In this document: one piece after another, positions 8,988 through 17,287 of the stretch
Layout of the letters: each line of letters opens with the position of its first letter
Position numbering within the stretch: the stretch's first letter is position 1
Assembly: GCF_000739775.1 (NCBI RefSeq)
Contig: NZ_BBJH01000034.1
Coordinates: forward strand, 46,684-110,683
Origin: Paraburkholderia heleia NBRC 101817
GTDB taxonomy: Bacteria > Pseudomonadota > Gammaproteobacteria > Burkholderiales > Burkholderiaceae
Length of the DNA: 64,000 bases
Direction of reading: 5' to 3'
Program-made: the position numbers and the translations under genes
Notes under the pieces: generated by a model
Told to the model about the DNA's origin: nothing
The model's input: only the letters and a program-made list of their open reading frames with translations
Databases searched by the model: none

Positions 8988-9752
8988 TCATCGCGCCGCT
9001 GCGTCGTGCGTGAGCCAGTCGAGACAGTTGTGCCACAGGCGGCCATAGCCCTCCCAGGCGGAAAATTCGGGCGGCAGCCAGTGCACGGACATGTCGCTCG
9101 TCCACGCCAGTGTGCGTCCCGCGCCGTACTGGCCCGCGGCAAGCAACGGATGGCCTGTTTCCGGCACCGAAGCGATGATCGTCGCCTCCGGTTTGAGCTC
9201 GACTTCGTTGTAGCCGAGCAGATGGGGCCAACTGGCGCCGAGCCCGGCGACCACCGGATGCTGGGCGACAATTTCCGGCGTGAAGCCCTCGGGTACCTCG
9301 ACGCGGTCGTCCCAGGGCAGGCACCGCACCGGCAGCACCGCCTCGACGGGTGTATTGCGAAAGCGCGCGCTGCCGTTAATGCCCTGGAAGCTCAGATAGC
9401 CGCCGATCATCATCAGTCCGCCGCCGGCTTCGACGTAGTCGCGCAGCAGCTTCAGGCGGTTGGGCGTGCGCCGGCTTTGCGCCCATGTGTCGGGATGCAG
9501 CAGCAGCGTGTTCGCGCCGATGTCGGACAGAATGATCGCGTCATAGGCCTGCAAGCCTTCTAGCGTGGACGGAAACTGCGTCTGCGCGTCGTGGCTCGGC
9601 ATGTGCGTGACCGAATAGCCGGAGTCCTCGAACAGCGCCAGGAACTGTTGCGAGCCGGTGTGATAGGTCACCGAAGCGAACAGGTCGAAACCCTTGACGT
9701 GGGTGGCCGTGCTGGTCCAGGACTCGCCGGCGAGCAGAACGGACTTCTTCAT
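8988..9752 (-). CDS. GATase1-like domain protein (ThuA/DUF1355-like)
   Basis: A 254-residue protein with a class I glutamine-amidotransferase-like Rossmann fold: an N-terminal VLLAGESW strand, a YDAIILSDIGANTLLL strand, the LLRDYVEAGGGLMMIGGY strand-loop and a C-terminal GAGRTLAWTSDMSVHW. The nucleophile-elbow cysteine of true GATases is not evident, so it is probably not an amidotransferase. Related proteins are annotated as cytoplasmic or ThuA-like sugar-utilisation proteins. The start at 9752 is chosen because AAGGAG lies 6 bp upstream; a codon 6 bp earlier has the SD directly adjoining. It is mid-operon, between the phosphotriesterase-like and M20 genes. Function is unknown. Confidence 0.75.
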   Translation of the reverse strand: MKKSVLLAGESWTSTATHVKGFDLFASVTYHTGSQQFLALFEDSGYSVTHMPSHDAQTQFPSTLEGLQAYDAIILSDIGANTLLLHPDTWAQSRRTPNRLKLLRDYVEAGGGLMMIGGYLSFQGINGSARFRNTPVEAVLPVRCLPWDDRVEVPEGFTPEIVAQHPVVAGLGASWPHLLGYNEVELKPEATIIASVPETGHPLLAAGQYGAGRTLAWTSDMSVHWLPPEFSAWEGYGRLWHNCLDWLTHDAAAR

Positions 9753-9848
9753 TCGCATCTCCTTGGGACGCAGGCCGGCAGCGCGGTTGCCGCCGGGCAC
9801 CTGCGTGTTTGCATCTCGATGGATGGCGCGTGCCGGGCACGCGCCGCG

Positions 9849-10946
9849 TCAGCTTGCGTGAGCGCGCGAGAACACCCGGGCGGGATTCGTCACGAGCAGG
9901 GTCTCGATCTGCGCGTTAGTCACACCGTGGCGCCGCAGGCGCGGAACGAAGTGTTCGAGGATGTAACCGTAGCCATAGCCCCCGTAGCGCGTGAGCATCA
10001 TCTTGAGAAATACGTCCTGGGAAAGCAGCAGGCGCCCGATGAACCCGGCGTCGGCGAGTGCGCGGATCGCCCGCGCGTTCTCTTCATCGGAAGGCGACTG
10101 CGCGTCCTCGTCCGCGTAGTAGTAGTCCATGCCGATCATGTCGTACTCGAGCCATGCGCCGCGGCGCGCGAGCGCGTGCTGGTAGTCGACGTCGGCATGG
10201 CTCGGATTCATGTGGCACAGCACCGTGTGCGCGAGGTCGGCGCCTTCCTGCTCGACGATGTCGAGCACGCGATGGCCGTGCCGAACCCAGCCCGGCAGAT
10301 GCACCGACAACGGCACCCGCGTCGCCGCGCTGGCGCGAGCCGCCGCGCGCAGCGACTTCTCCTCCTCGGGCGTGAATGCCGCCGAAACGCCAATCTCGCC
10401 GATCAGTCCCGCGACCACCTCGGGCTTGCGGTCGGCGCCGCCGACCTCGTAGACCAGTTGCTCCGCCAGTTCGCCGACGGAGCGCTCGCGCACGTAAGCG
10501 GGGTGCGAAGGCTCCAGATAGAAGCCGGTCGACATCACGATGTTCAGGCCCGTGCGCCGCGCAATGCGCTGCAGCGCGAGCGGGTCGCGGCCGATGCCGA
10601 GATTGGTCGGATCCACCACCGTCTGGCCGCCCAGATCGCGAAACTTCATCAGTTCCTCGGCCGCGAGATCGGCGTCGAAGAGCTGGCAGTTGTCGCGGTT
10701 CATCAGCGGGTTCATGCGCAACGCGCCGAGAATGCCGATGTGCACCTTCTGCTCGCCGACATGCCGCTGGCTGCAGCAGGCCGGTGCGACCCATTTGCCC
10801 GAAGCGTCGATGAGGATGTGCTCGTGCATCAGCGTGATCCCCATCGCCTCGACGGGAAGCGGCCCGAGCACCGTCATCACATGGCCACTGTCAACGCCGA
10901 CGGGCAGTGGCACGGCATGGCCGAACGCAGGTTTCGATCGCGTCAT
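9849..10946 (-). CDS. Phosphotriesterase-family metal-dependent hydrolase
   Basis: A 365-residue amidohydrolase-superfamily protein of the phosphotriesterase/PHP type. Binuclear metal ligands can be placed: HEH in TLMHEHILID (~residues 40-46), the bridging carboxylate in GLIGEIGVS (Glu instead of carbamylated Lys), His in SVHLPGW, His in VLCHMNPSHAD, and the catalytic Asp in LLLSQDVF. Members include lactonases, phosphotriesterases and N-acyl-amino-acid hydrolases. In this sugar-import operon a lactone, phosphodiester or acyl-sugar substrate is plausible. It lies 10 bp downstream of the permease gene, so it is co-transcribed with the transporter. Confidence 0.87.
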   Translation of the reverse strand: MTRSKPAFGHAVPLPVGVDSGHVMTVLGPLPVEAMGITLMHEHILIDASGKWVAPACCSQRHVGEQKVHIGILGALRMNPLMNRDNCQLFDADLAAEELMKFRDLGGQTVVDPTNLGIGRDPLALQRIARRTGLNIVMSTGFYLEPSHPAYVRERSVGELAEQLVYEVGGADRKPEVVAGLIGEIGVSAAFTPEEEKSLRAAARASAATRVPLSVHLPGWVRHGHRVLDIVEQEGADLAHTVLCHMNPSHADVDYQHALARRGAWLEYDMIGMDYYYADEDAQSPSDEENARAIRALADAGFIGRLLLSQDVFLKMMLTRYGGYGYGYILEHFVPRLRRHGVTNAQIETLLVTNPARVFSRAHAS

Positions 10947-10956
10947 CGCTCGGCCC

Positions 10957-11961
10957 TCAGCCTTTGCGCCGGCGTTGCGGCGAGAAGATCCGCGTGTTCA
11001 TCCAGATGGCGAACAGCATGATCGCCCCCTGGATGATCTGCGTGTAGAACGGCGAGACGTGGATGAGGATCAGCCCGTTGCCGAGCACGGCGATGGTCAA
11101 CGCGCCAAGCAGCGTGCCGAGGATCGTGCCGCGCCCGCCGAACAGGTTCGTGCTGCCGAGCACGACCGCCGCGATCACCGCCAGTTCGAAGCCGACGCCC
11201 TGGTTCGACGAGCCGCTGCCGAGGCGCGCCGTCGTGATGAGGCCCGCGAGCCCCGCCGCGGCGCCACTCAGTATGTACACCTTGACGATCACGCGCCGCA
11301 CGTCCACGCCCGCGCGCCGCACGCCTTCCGCATTGGTGCCGATCCCGACGATATAGCGTCCGAAGCGCGTGTGGCGCAGCACGGCCCAGCCGGCCGCCAT
11401 CACCGCGACAGCGATGACGGCGGGCAACGGCAGGCCGAGGAACCACTCCCGGCCTAGATCGACGAACCAGCCGTTGCTGTCCACGGGCACCGAATAGCCC
11501 TGCGTGATAAGGAGTGCCGCGCCGCGCACGATCGACAACGTGCCGAGCGTCACGATGAACGCGGGCATGCCGGCAATGGCGATGAAGTAGCCGTTGACGA
11601 GGCCGATCAGGCCGCCGAGCACGAGGCCGCCGATCAGCACGAGCGTGTCGGGCACGCCCGCATGCAGTGCGACCGCCGCGAGCGCGCCGACGAATGCGAG
11701 CGTCGAGCCGACCGAGAGGTCGATGCCGGCCGTCGTGATCACGAGCGTCATCGTGGTCGCGACGATCAGGAGCGGTGCGCTCTGCCGCAACACGTTCAGC
11801 AGGTTGCCGGATGTGAGGAACGTGTCGGTGGCGAGCGTGAACGCGATCACGCAGATGAGGAAGAAGCCCGCGATGCTGGCGACGCCCGCATGACGGCCGA
11901 GCCGGTGCGACAGGCGCGGCGCGCCCGGCGTGGGAGAGGTTTGGGACACGGTGATACCCAT
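10957..11961 (-). CDS. ABC sugar transporter permease (RbsC-like)
   Basis: A 334-residue integral membrane protein of the ribose/xylose/galactose (CUT2) permease family with about 9-10 hydrophobic segments. Family hallmarks are TLVITTAGIDLSVGS near residue 75-90, GMPAFIVTLGTL, and the coupling region GIGTNAEGVRRAGVDVRRV that meets the ATPase. The start is the ATG at 11959-11961, 2 bp after the ATPase stop codon. Together with the upstream ATPase and binding protein it completes a CUT2-type importer that brings the operon's substrate into the cytoplasm. Confidence 0.93.
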   Translation of the reverse strand: MGITVSQTSPTPGAPRLSHRLGRHAGVASIAGFFLICVIAFTLATDTFLTSGNLLNVLRQSAPLLIVATTMTLVITTAGIDLSVGSTLAFVGALAAVALHAGVPDTLVLIGGLVLGGLIGLVNGYFIAIAGMPAFIVTLGTLSIVRGAALLITQGYSVPVDSNGWFVDLGREWFLGLPLPAVIAVAVMAAGWAVLRHTRFGRYIVGIGTNAEGVRRAGVDVRRVIVKVYILSGAAAGLAGLITTARLGSGSSNQGVGFELAVIAAVVLGSTNLFGGRGTILGTLLGALTIAVLGNGLILIHVSPFYTQIIQGAIMLFAIWMNTRIFSPQRRRKG

Positions 11962-11963
11962 GA

Positions 11964-12758
11964 TCAGTTCCCCGCGAGTGGGCGCGCGGAGCGCGCGTTG
12001 AACTTGTGGCCGACGATCAGATCGACGATTTCCTGCAGGTTCGTCTCGGCGATCGGGCGGTCCGCGACGGTGCGGCCCTCGTACATGACCGTGATGCGGT
12101 CGCATACGAGAAACAGGTCCTGCAGCCGATGGCTGATCAGGATCACGCTGACGCCGCGCGCGCTGACCGTGCGCACGAGTTCGAGCACGGCTTCCACTTC
12201 GGCCACGGCGAGCGCGGCCGTCGGCTCGTCCATGATGAGCACTTTCGGGTCGAACGAAACGGCGCGCGAGATCGCAATGGCCTGGCGCTGGCCGCCCGAG
12301 AGATTCTCCACGTCGAGCCGCGTGTCGGGAATGCGGATGCCGAGGCCGTCGAGCATCTCGCGCGCGTCGCGATGCATCTTCGCGTGATCGAGCATGGGAA
12401 CGCCGCAGATACGGCGCATGGGCTCGCGGCCGAGAAACAGGTTGCCGGCGACGTCGACGGTGTCGCACAGCGAGAGGTCCTGATAGACCATCTCGATATG
12501 GTGAGCGCGGGCGTCGCCCGGGTCCTCGAAATGGACGGCCGCGCCGTCGATCTCGATCGTCCCGCTGTCGGGAACCACGGCGCCCGAGAGCACCTTCGAG
12601 AGCGTGGACTTGCCCGCGCCGTTATCGCCCACCAGGCCCAGCACCTCGCCGGGAGCGACTTCGAGATTGACGCCGCGCAGCGACTGGATCGCTCCGTACT
12701 GCTTGGCGATGTCGCGCATGCGTACGCGCATCGGCGCCGCCGTGGCTGCACTGTTCAT
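11964..12758 (-). CDS. ABC sugar transporter ATP-binding protein (single-domain CUT2 type)
   Basis: A 264-residue nucleotide-binding protein with Walker A GDNGAGKST (~residues 44-52), Q-loop YQDLSL, signature LSGGQ, Walker B VLIMDEPTAAL and the switch histidine in LISHRL. CUT2 ATPases such as RbsA and XylG usually carry two fused NBDs (~500 residues). This one has only one, like FrcA-type proteins, and must homodimerise. AGGGAGGA lies 7 bp upstream of the ATG. A GC-rich hairpin lies in the 45-bp gap to the binding-protein gene. Confidence 0.93.
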   Translation of the reverse strand: MNSAATAAPMRVRMRDIAKQYGAIQSLRGVNLEVAPGEVLGLVGDNGAGKSTLSKVLSGAVVPDSGTIEIDGAAVHFEDPGDARAHHIEMVYQDLSLCDTVDVAGNLFLGREPMRRICGVPMLDHAKMHRDAREMLDGLGIRIPDTRLDVENLSGGQRQAIAISRAVSFDPKVLIMDEPTAALAVAEVEAVLELVRTVSARGVSVILISHRLQDLFLVCDRITVMYEGRTVADRPIAETNLQEIVDLIVGHKFNARSARPLAGN

Positions 12759-12780
12759 CTGGATTCCTCCCTTTGCGCGT

Positions 12781-12797
12781 CCCGCGCGGGGCGCGGG
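12781..12797 (-). terminator. Intercistronic GC hairpin between binding-protein and ATPase genes
   Basis: CCCGCGC-GGG-GCGCGGG is a perfect 7-bp stem with a 3-nt loop, with no T-tract. It lies 7 bp after the binding-protein stop codon. In CUT2 operons such hairpins commonly stabilise the upstream mRNA and lower distal expression, so that binding protein exceeds membrane components. That role here is inference. Confidence 0.45.
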
Positions 12798-12803
12798 CTC
12801 CGG

Positions 12804-13760
12804 TTACTTGAACACGCTGCGGTACTTGCCGACGTTGGCCTTCGTGACGATCGTCACCGGCACGGAGATGTTCTTCTCCACCGGCTGCTTCGCGATCAGC
12901 TTCAACGCCGCGGCCACGGCCGCCTTGCCTTCGCCTTCGGGGTCCTGCTGCACGACGGCGAGCACGTAGCCCTGGTCGATGCCCTTGATGGCCTGTGCGC
13001 TCAGGTCCCAGCCGACGATTTTGACGCGGTTGGTCACGCCCTGCGCCGACGCCGCCGCAACCAGCCCGATCAGCGCGGGCTCGCCCGTGGCGTAGACGAC
13101 CGACATGTCCGGGTTGCCGGAGATCAGGTTCTCGGCAGCCGTCTGCGCCTGATCCTGGACGTTCTGGCCATCGACCGTCGAGCCGATCTTCGCGCCCGGC
13201 GTGCTGGCGAGGCCGGACTTGAAGCCGTCGAGACGCACGTTCTGGATGTACGAATTGAGCGCGCCTACCACACCCACCTGCGCCTTGCCGCCCATCGACT
13301 TCGTGATGTAGTTGCCGGTATAGGCGCCGATCTCGACGCCGACCTTGTGGTTGTCGACGCCCACCTGCACGTCGTTGTCGCCATTGACGACGGCGTCGAT
13401 GGCAACCACCGGTATGCCCGCCTTCTTCGCCTCGGTGATGGCGGGCTTGATGCCGTTCACGTCGATCGCAGCGACGAGAATCGCGTCCACCTTCTGCTGA
13501 ATGTAGGTTTCGATCGCGTTGTTCTGCGCGTTCGGGTCGTTGTTCGAATTGAAGATCGCGAGATCGACGCCGGCTGCCTGCGCCGCTTTTTGTGCGCCGT
13601 CGTCCATCTGCGTGAAGAACAGGGCTTCCTGATTGATCTGGACGAGGGCGATCTTTTTCTTCCCGGCCGCGTGCGCCGCGCCCGTCATGCCCAGCAGCGA
13701 GAGGGCACCGGCGAGCGCGACGGCGGGCAGGGTCCGGCGGAACAGCTTGGCTGCGTTCAT
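12804..13760 (-). CDS. Periplasmic sugar-binding protein (RbsB-like, Peripla_BP_4)
   Basis: A 318-residue CUT2 solute-binding protein. It starts with a Sec signal peptide (MNAAKLFRRTLPAVALAGAL...GAAHAA, cleavage near residue 32). It continues as two Rossmann lobes, including FNSNNDPNAQNNAIETYIQ, DAILVAAIDVNGIKPAI, and the hinge and ligand region NVRLDGFKSGL. It is first in the operon, directly behind the LacI-type operator. The ATG at 13758-13760 is preceded by GGGGAAG. The ligand is not predictable by eye, but the family binds pentoses, hexoses, autoinducer-2 and similar polyols. Confidence 0.93.
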   Translation of the reverse strand: MNAAKLFRRTLPAVALAGALSLLGMTGAAHAAGKKKIALVQINQEALFFTQMDDGAQKAAQAAGVDLAIFNSNNDPNAQNNAIETYIQQKVDAILVAAIDVNGIKPAITEAKKAGIPVVAIDAVVNGDNDVQVGVDNHKVGVEIGAYTGNYITKSMGGKAQVGVVGALNSYIQNVRLDGFKSGLASTPGAKIGSTVDGQNVQDQAQTAAENLISGNPDMSVVYATGEPALIGLVAAASAQGVTNRVKIVGWDLSAQAIKGIDQGYVLAVVQQDPEGEGKAAVAAALKLIAKQPVEKNISVPVTIVTKANVGKYRSVFK

Positions 13761-13886
13761 CAACTTCCCCTTCAAGAAAGGACGAAGGCCCGGGACTGCC
13801 GCCCACGCGGCGATCCCGGCTTCTGTTGGTGACACTTCAGGAGACGCAACCGACCGTCGCGCCTGACGATGGCAAATCCACCTGCT

Positions 13887-13902
13887 TGTAAACCGGTTTA
13901 CA
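13887..13902. promoter_or_regulatory. LacI-family operator upstream of the sugar operon
   Basis: TGTAAACCGGTTTACA is a perfect 16-bp palindrome with the central CG typical of LacI/GalR operators. It begins 2 bp downstream of the -10 element of the predicted promoter, so bound repressor would overlap the transcription start of the binding-protein gene. The adjacent LacI-type gene (13964-14974) is the obvious cognate regulator. Confidence 0.8.
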
Positions 13903-13904
13903 CA

Positions 13905-13934
13905 AAAGTACCGCCATTGGATGAGCGCTGTCAA
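13905..13934 (-). promoter_or_regulatory. Sigma70-type promoter of the sugar/BtpA operon
   Basis: On the minus strand TTGACA (13929-13934) is followed after 18 bp by TACTTT (13905-13910). The -35 is a consensus match and the -10 a fair one. It lies in the gap between the LacI-type gene and the binding-protein gene, with the operator immediately downstream. This is the arrangement of a repressible catabolic promoter. Confidence 0.65.
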
Positions 13935-13963
13935 CGGCATCAAAATAAATTTGCGGGGAGGGT

Positions 13964-14974
13964 TTACCGGGAGGGCGGCGCCACGGACGCGCGCTCGATC
14001 AACCGCACCGGCAGGCGTTCGACGACAGCGGGCGCGTTGCCGGTGAGGCGTGCGAGCAGCAGTTCGACGCCCTTGCGCCCGAGTTCGCGTGCGGACTGTC
14101 GCAGCGTCGAGATGGGGGGCATCAGCAGGCTGGCGAACTCCATGTCGTCGAAGCCGACGATGGACATGTCGGCGGGGACGCTGATTGCGCGATCGCGCAG
14201 GAGTTCGAGCATGCCGACGGCCAGGTAGTCGCTCGCAGCGAAGACCGCGGTGGGCGGCGAGGGCAGCGCGAGCAGTCCGGCGAGCGCCGTCGCGCCGAAC
14301 TGCCGTTCGTAGGAGCCGAAGCACACGAGCGATTCGTCGAACGCAATGCCGGCCTCCGCCAGCGCGCGACGGTAGCCCTCGCAGCGCTCCTGCACGGTGA
14401 AGAGCCCGCGCGGCCCGCTGACGTGGGCGATGCGCCGGTGACCGGCGGCGAGCAGATGCCGGGTTGCGAGATAACCGCCCTGCACGTTGTCGACGAAGAC
14501 CTTGGGCACATCGGCGCCGGGGATGTCCTCGTCGATGAGCACGATGTTGCCGCGCGTGCCGATCAGGTTGCGCAGCGAGCCGTCGTCGGGACGGTTGGAG
14601 ACGAGGATCAAGCCATCGAGATGCTGGGTGTCGAGCCAGCCGATATACAGCGACTCGCGATCGAACTGGTTTCGCGTGATGCAAAGCGACAGCCCGTAAC
14701 CGTGCTCGGAGGCGGCCAGCTCGACTTCGTCCGCGATTTCGGCAAAAAACGGGTTGGCGACATCGGGCATGGCGAGTCCGATGGTTTCGCTGCTGCCGAG
14801 GCTCAAGCGCCGCGCAAGGCTGTTCTGCCGGTAGTTGAGCGCGGCGATCGCCGCGTCGATGCGTTCGGAGGTTTCGGGCGGAAGCGCGAGACTGCCGTTC
14901 AGATAGCGGGACACGGTGGCTTTCGACACCTTTGCGTACTGGGCGACGTCGCGGATCGTGGAGACTTTGGGCAC
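13964..14974 (-). CDS. LacI-family transcriptional regulator
   Basis: A 336-residue LacI/GalR repressor. The N-terminal HTH is at residues ~4-25 (STIRDVAQYAKVSKATVSRYLNG), then the hinge helix (NSLARRLSLGSSETIGL) and a periplasmic-binding-like effector domain ending in RLIERASV. I chose the GTG at 14972-14974 because it gives the canonical V/M-x-K-V-S-T-I-R-D-V-A start; an open frame continues to 15028 but adds 18 unlikely residues. It lies immediately upstream of the operon it should control, and the palindrome at 13887-13902 is its probable target. The inducer is expected to be the imported substrate or an intermediate. Confidence 0.9.
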   Translation of the reverse strand: MPKVSTIRDVAQYAKVSKATVSRYLNGSLALPPETSERIDAAIAALNYRQNSLARRLSLGSSETIGLAMPDVANPFFAEIADEVELAASEHGYGLSLCITRNQFDRESLYIGWLDTQHLDGLILVSNRPDDGSLRNLIGTRGNIVLIDEDIPGADVPKVFVDNVQGGYLATRHLLAAGHRRIAHVSGPRGLFTVQERCEGYRRALAEAGIAFDESLVCFGSYERQFGATALAGLLALPSPPTAVFAASDYLAVGMLELLRDRAISVPADMSIVGFDDMEFASLLMPPISTLRQSARELGRKGVELLLARLTGNAPAVVERLPVRLIERASVAPPSR

Positions 14975-15043
14975 TGCTTGATCCCGGAGCGGAAAGCTCC
15001 AGTGTAGCGCGCGCCGCAAGCGCGGCATCGAACCGTGAACGCG

Positions 15044-16381
15044 TCAAAACCCTGCATCGATCGTGATCTTCGAGCCGTCGCTAAAGCGGCTCAGGCGAAA
15101 CGCATGGGTATCGACGAGCGGCTCGTCGTTATGGACGATATCCGCCATCAGCTTGCCTGCGCCGGGTCCGATACCGAAGCCATGGCCGGAGAAGCCCGTG
15201 CCGATAAACAGTCCAGGCACTGGCGCAACGTTCGAGATGATCGGAATGGCATCCGGCGTAACGTCGATATAGCCTGCCCAGCGCTGCGCGATGCGCGCGG
15301 CCGACAACCGTGGAAAGGCGGCGACGAACGCCTGCAGGCCCTTGTCGACATAAGGAACGATGGGATCGGGGTCAAGCGTACGCACGGCTTCGAACACGGT
15401 TGGCCGATCCAGCGGCCAGCGGTGCGGCCGTTTCAGCTCGTCGAAAAACCGCCTGCCGACGCTGATCTGCAAGGCACCCAGCTGGCTCTTCAGCGCTTCG
15501 ATGTATTTAAAGAACAAGCGGAACGAATCGGGTGTGAGATCGGCATGCGTGCGCAGCCCGTAGGCGACGGTATAGCCGCCGTCCAGACGTTTGCGAAAGG
15601 CGAACTCCTCGTTGTTGGCACTGCACGTCGGGCCGCCCTCAATCGGTTCGGTACGCAGCACCGATGCGCGCGTCAGCAGTTGGGGCAGATCGACGCCGAG
15701 ATTGCCGCAGAAATAGCGCGTCCATGCGCCGCCCGCGACCACGGCTGCATCGCAGCGTATCGTACCGTGCTCGGTGACGACAGCGCTCACGCGCCCACCA
15801 CTCGTTTCGACGCCGCGTACCGCGCACGGCGTCAGTATGCTGACGCCGCGTTCGCGCAGCGCGTTCGCGATCGCGGGCGCGGCCTTTTGCGGTTCCGCGC
15901 GCGCGTCGCCTGGCGTGAAAATGCCGCCTTTATACGCGCGTGTCGCGCCAGGCAACAACGCGGAGATCTCGCGTGAATCCATTACGCGCGTATCGAATGC
16001 ATCGCCGGCAATGTCCCGCGCGCGTCGTAGCCAGTCGCGATGACGTTCGAGTGTCGCGTCGTCGTTCGATACATAAAGAATGCCGCACTGGTTGAATCCC
16101 GTTTCGATGCCGAGCTTCTTGTCGAGCGTACGCCACACCTTGAGGCTTTCAATGCTCAGCAGGAGTTCGCGGGGATCGCGCCGCGTCACGCGCACCCAGC
16201 CCCAGTTGCGGCTGGACTGCTCGCCGGCGATATGGCCTTTCTCGCACAGCGCCACGCTGAGGCCCTTTTCACTCAACGCAAGCGCGGTGGACACGCCGAT
16301 GATGCCGCCGCCTATCACGACGACGTCGGCGCGTTGCGGCAGCTTGATGTCGTCGGCAACGATGTCGACTTTCGGTCCCAT
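15044..16381 (-). CDS. FAD-dependent D-amino-acid oxidase-like (DAO family) oxidoreductase
   Basis: A 445-residue DAO-fold flavoenzyme. The dinucleotide-binding motif is near the N-terminus (VVVIGGGIIGVSTALALSEKG, residues ~20-40), followed by the flavin-contacting EQSSRNWGWVR. Near the C-terminus is the substrate/FAD motif GFSGHGFGIGPGAGKLMAD. Relatives oxidise secondary or D-amino groups (opines, glycine, sarcosine, D-amino acids). The start is ATG 16379-16381; a longer upstream frame overlaps the permease gene and is not used. It is co-oriented with the amino-acid permease and binding protein, so it probably oxidises the imported amine or amino acid. Confidence 0.88.
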   Translation of the reverse strand: MGPKVDIVADDIKLPQRADVVVIGGGIIGVSTALALSEKGLSVALCEKGHIAGEQSSRNWGWVRVTRRDPRELLLSIESLKVWRTLDKKLGIETGFNQCGILYVSNDDATLERHRDWLRRARDIAGDAFDTRVMDSREISALLPGATRAYKGGIFTPGDARAEPQKAAPAIANALRERGVSILTPCAVRGVETSGGRVSAVVTEHGTIRCDAAVVAGGAWTRYFCGNLGVDLPQLLTRASVLRTEPIEGGPTCSANNEEFAFRKRLDGGYTVAYGLRTHADLTPDSFRLFFKYIEALKSQLGALQISVGRRFFDELKRPHRWPLDRPTVFEAVRTLDPDPIVPYVDKGLQAFVAAFPRLSAARIAQRWAGYIDVTPDAIPIISNVAPVPGLFIGTGFSGHGFGIGPGAGKLMADIVHNDEPLVDTHAFRLSRFSDGSKITIDAGF

Positions 16382-16404
16382 GTTTGATCGGTCTATATGA
16401 GGGT

Positions 16405-17223
16405 TCAGGAGCGCTGCCCGGCGGTTCCCGCGTGCGTTTGCGATTGCAGGGCCTCTTCGCGGCGAGTGGCGCGCAGCGTGCGTGTCAACGTCTTGTCGCG
16501 GCGGGCGCCGGGATTGCTGAAGCGATTGGTCCAGCGGTCGATATGATTGATTGCATGCGTGAGCGGCACGGTGATCAGCAAATACACGATGCCGGACGCG
16601 ACCAGCGGCGAGAGGTTGGCGGTGTTGACAGCGGCGTTCTGGCCGATTGTGAACAGGTCCCGCTGCGACGTTAGTAATCCAAGGAAATAAACCAGGCTGG
16701 AGTCCTTGACGATGGCGATGAACTGGTTCGCGAGCGCCGGGAGAATGCGCCGTATGCCTTGCGGTACGATCACGTGGCGCATGCCGCTCCAGTACGTCAT
16801 GCCTAGCGCCTGGCACGCGTTCATTTGCCCGCGTCCGACGCTCTGGATGCCGGAGCGGAATATCTCGGCAATATAGGCCGACGAGATCAGCGCGAGCGCG
16901 ACGATGGCGAGCGGATACGGATTCGGCCCGAACAGCGAAAGACCAACGGGCGCGAGCCCCTGGCCCACCACGAGAATCACGAGGGCGGCGGGCAGGCCGC
17001 GAAACACGTCGATAAAGACCTGGGCGGGCCACGTCAGCCAACGCGTGTTGGAGACGGCCAGCAGGGCAAGCGCCATGCCCGCGACAATGCCGAGCGCCGT
17101 TGAGAACAACGACAGTATCAGCGTGTTCACGAGGCCCGTGCCCAGCAGTGCGGGCAGCGAGTCCAGAAGAAGCGGCCAGTCGAAGAAGTTCTGCAAGAAC
17201 GCATCCATTTGGGCTTGCCTCAA
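16405..17223 (-). CDS. Polar amino acid/opine ABC transporter permease (HisM/HisQ family)
   Basis: A 272-residue membrane protein with about five TM segments. It carries the binding-protein-dependent transport signature ALISSAYIAEIFRSGIQSVGRGQMNACQALGMT around residues 113-145 (EAA loop that docks to the ATPase). Only one permease gene is present, so a homodimer is needed, whereas histidine and opine systems normally use a Q/M pair. The ATPase gene is absent next door; only a C-terminal relic survives at 18162-18209. It lies 64 bp downstream of the binding-protein gene. Confidence 0.9.
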   Translation of the reverse strand: MRQAQMDAFLQNFFDWPLLLDSLPALLGTGLVNTLILSLFSTALGIVAGMALALLAVSNTRWLTWPAQVFIDVFRGLPAALVILVVGQGLAPVGLSLFGPNPYPLAIVALALISSAYIAEIFRSGIQSVGRGQMNACQALGMTYWSGMRHVIVPQGIRRILPALANQFIAIVKDSSLVYFLGLLTSQRDLFTIGQNAAVNTANLSPLVASGIVYLLITVPLTHAINHIDRWTNRFSNPGARRDKTLTRTLRATRREEALQSQTHAGTAGQRS

Positions 17224-17287
17224 CAGTGTCCGGGGATGAAAGGCGACCGCACTCGGCCAAACGTGCGCCCGTTGCGTAAATCGAGCC

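Noticed and set aside
12006..13832. 608-codon plus-strand frame across the ABC genes
   Set aside because: Shadow of the ATPase and binding-protein genes; no domain and no start signal.
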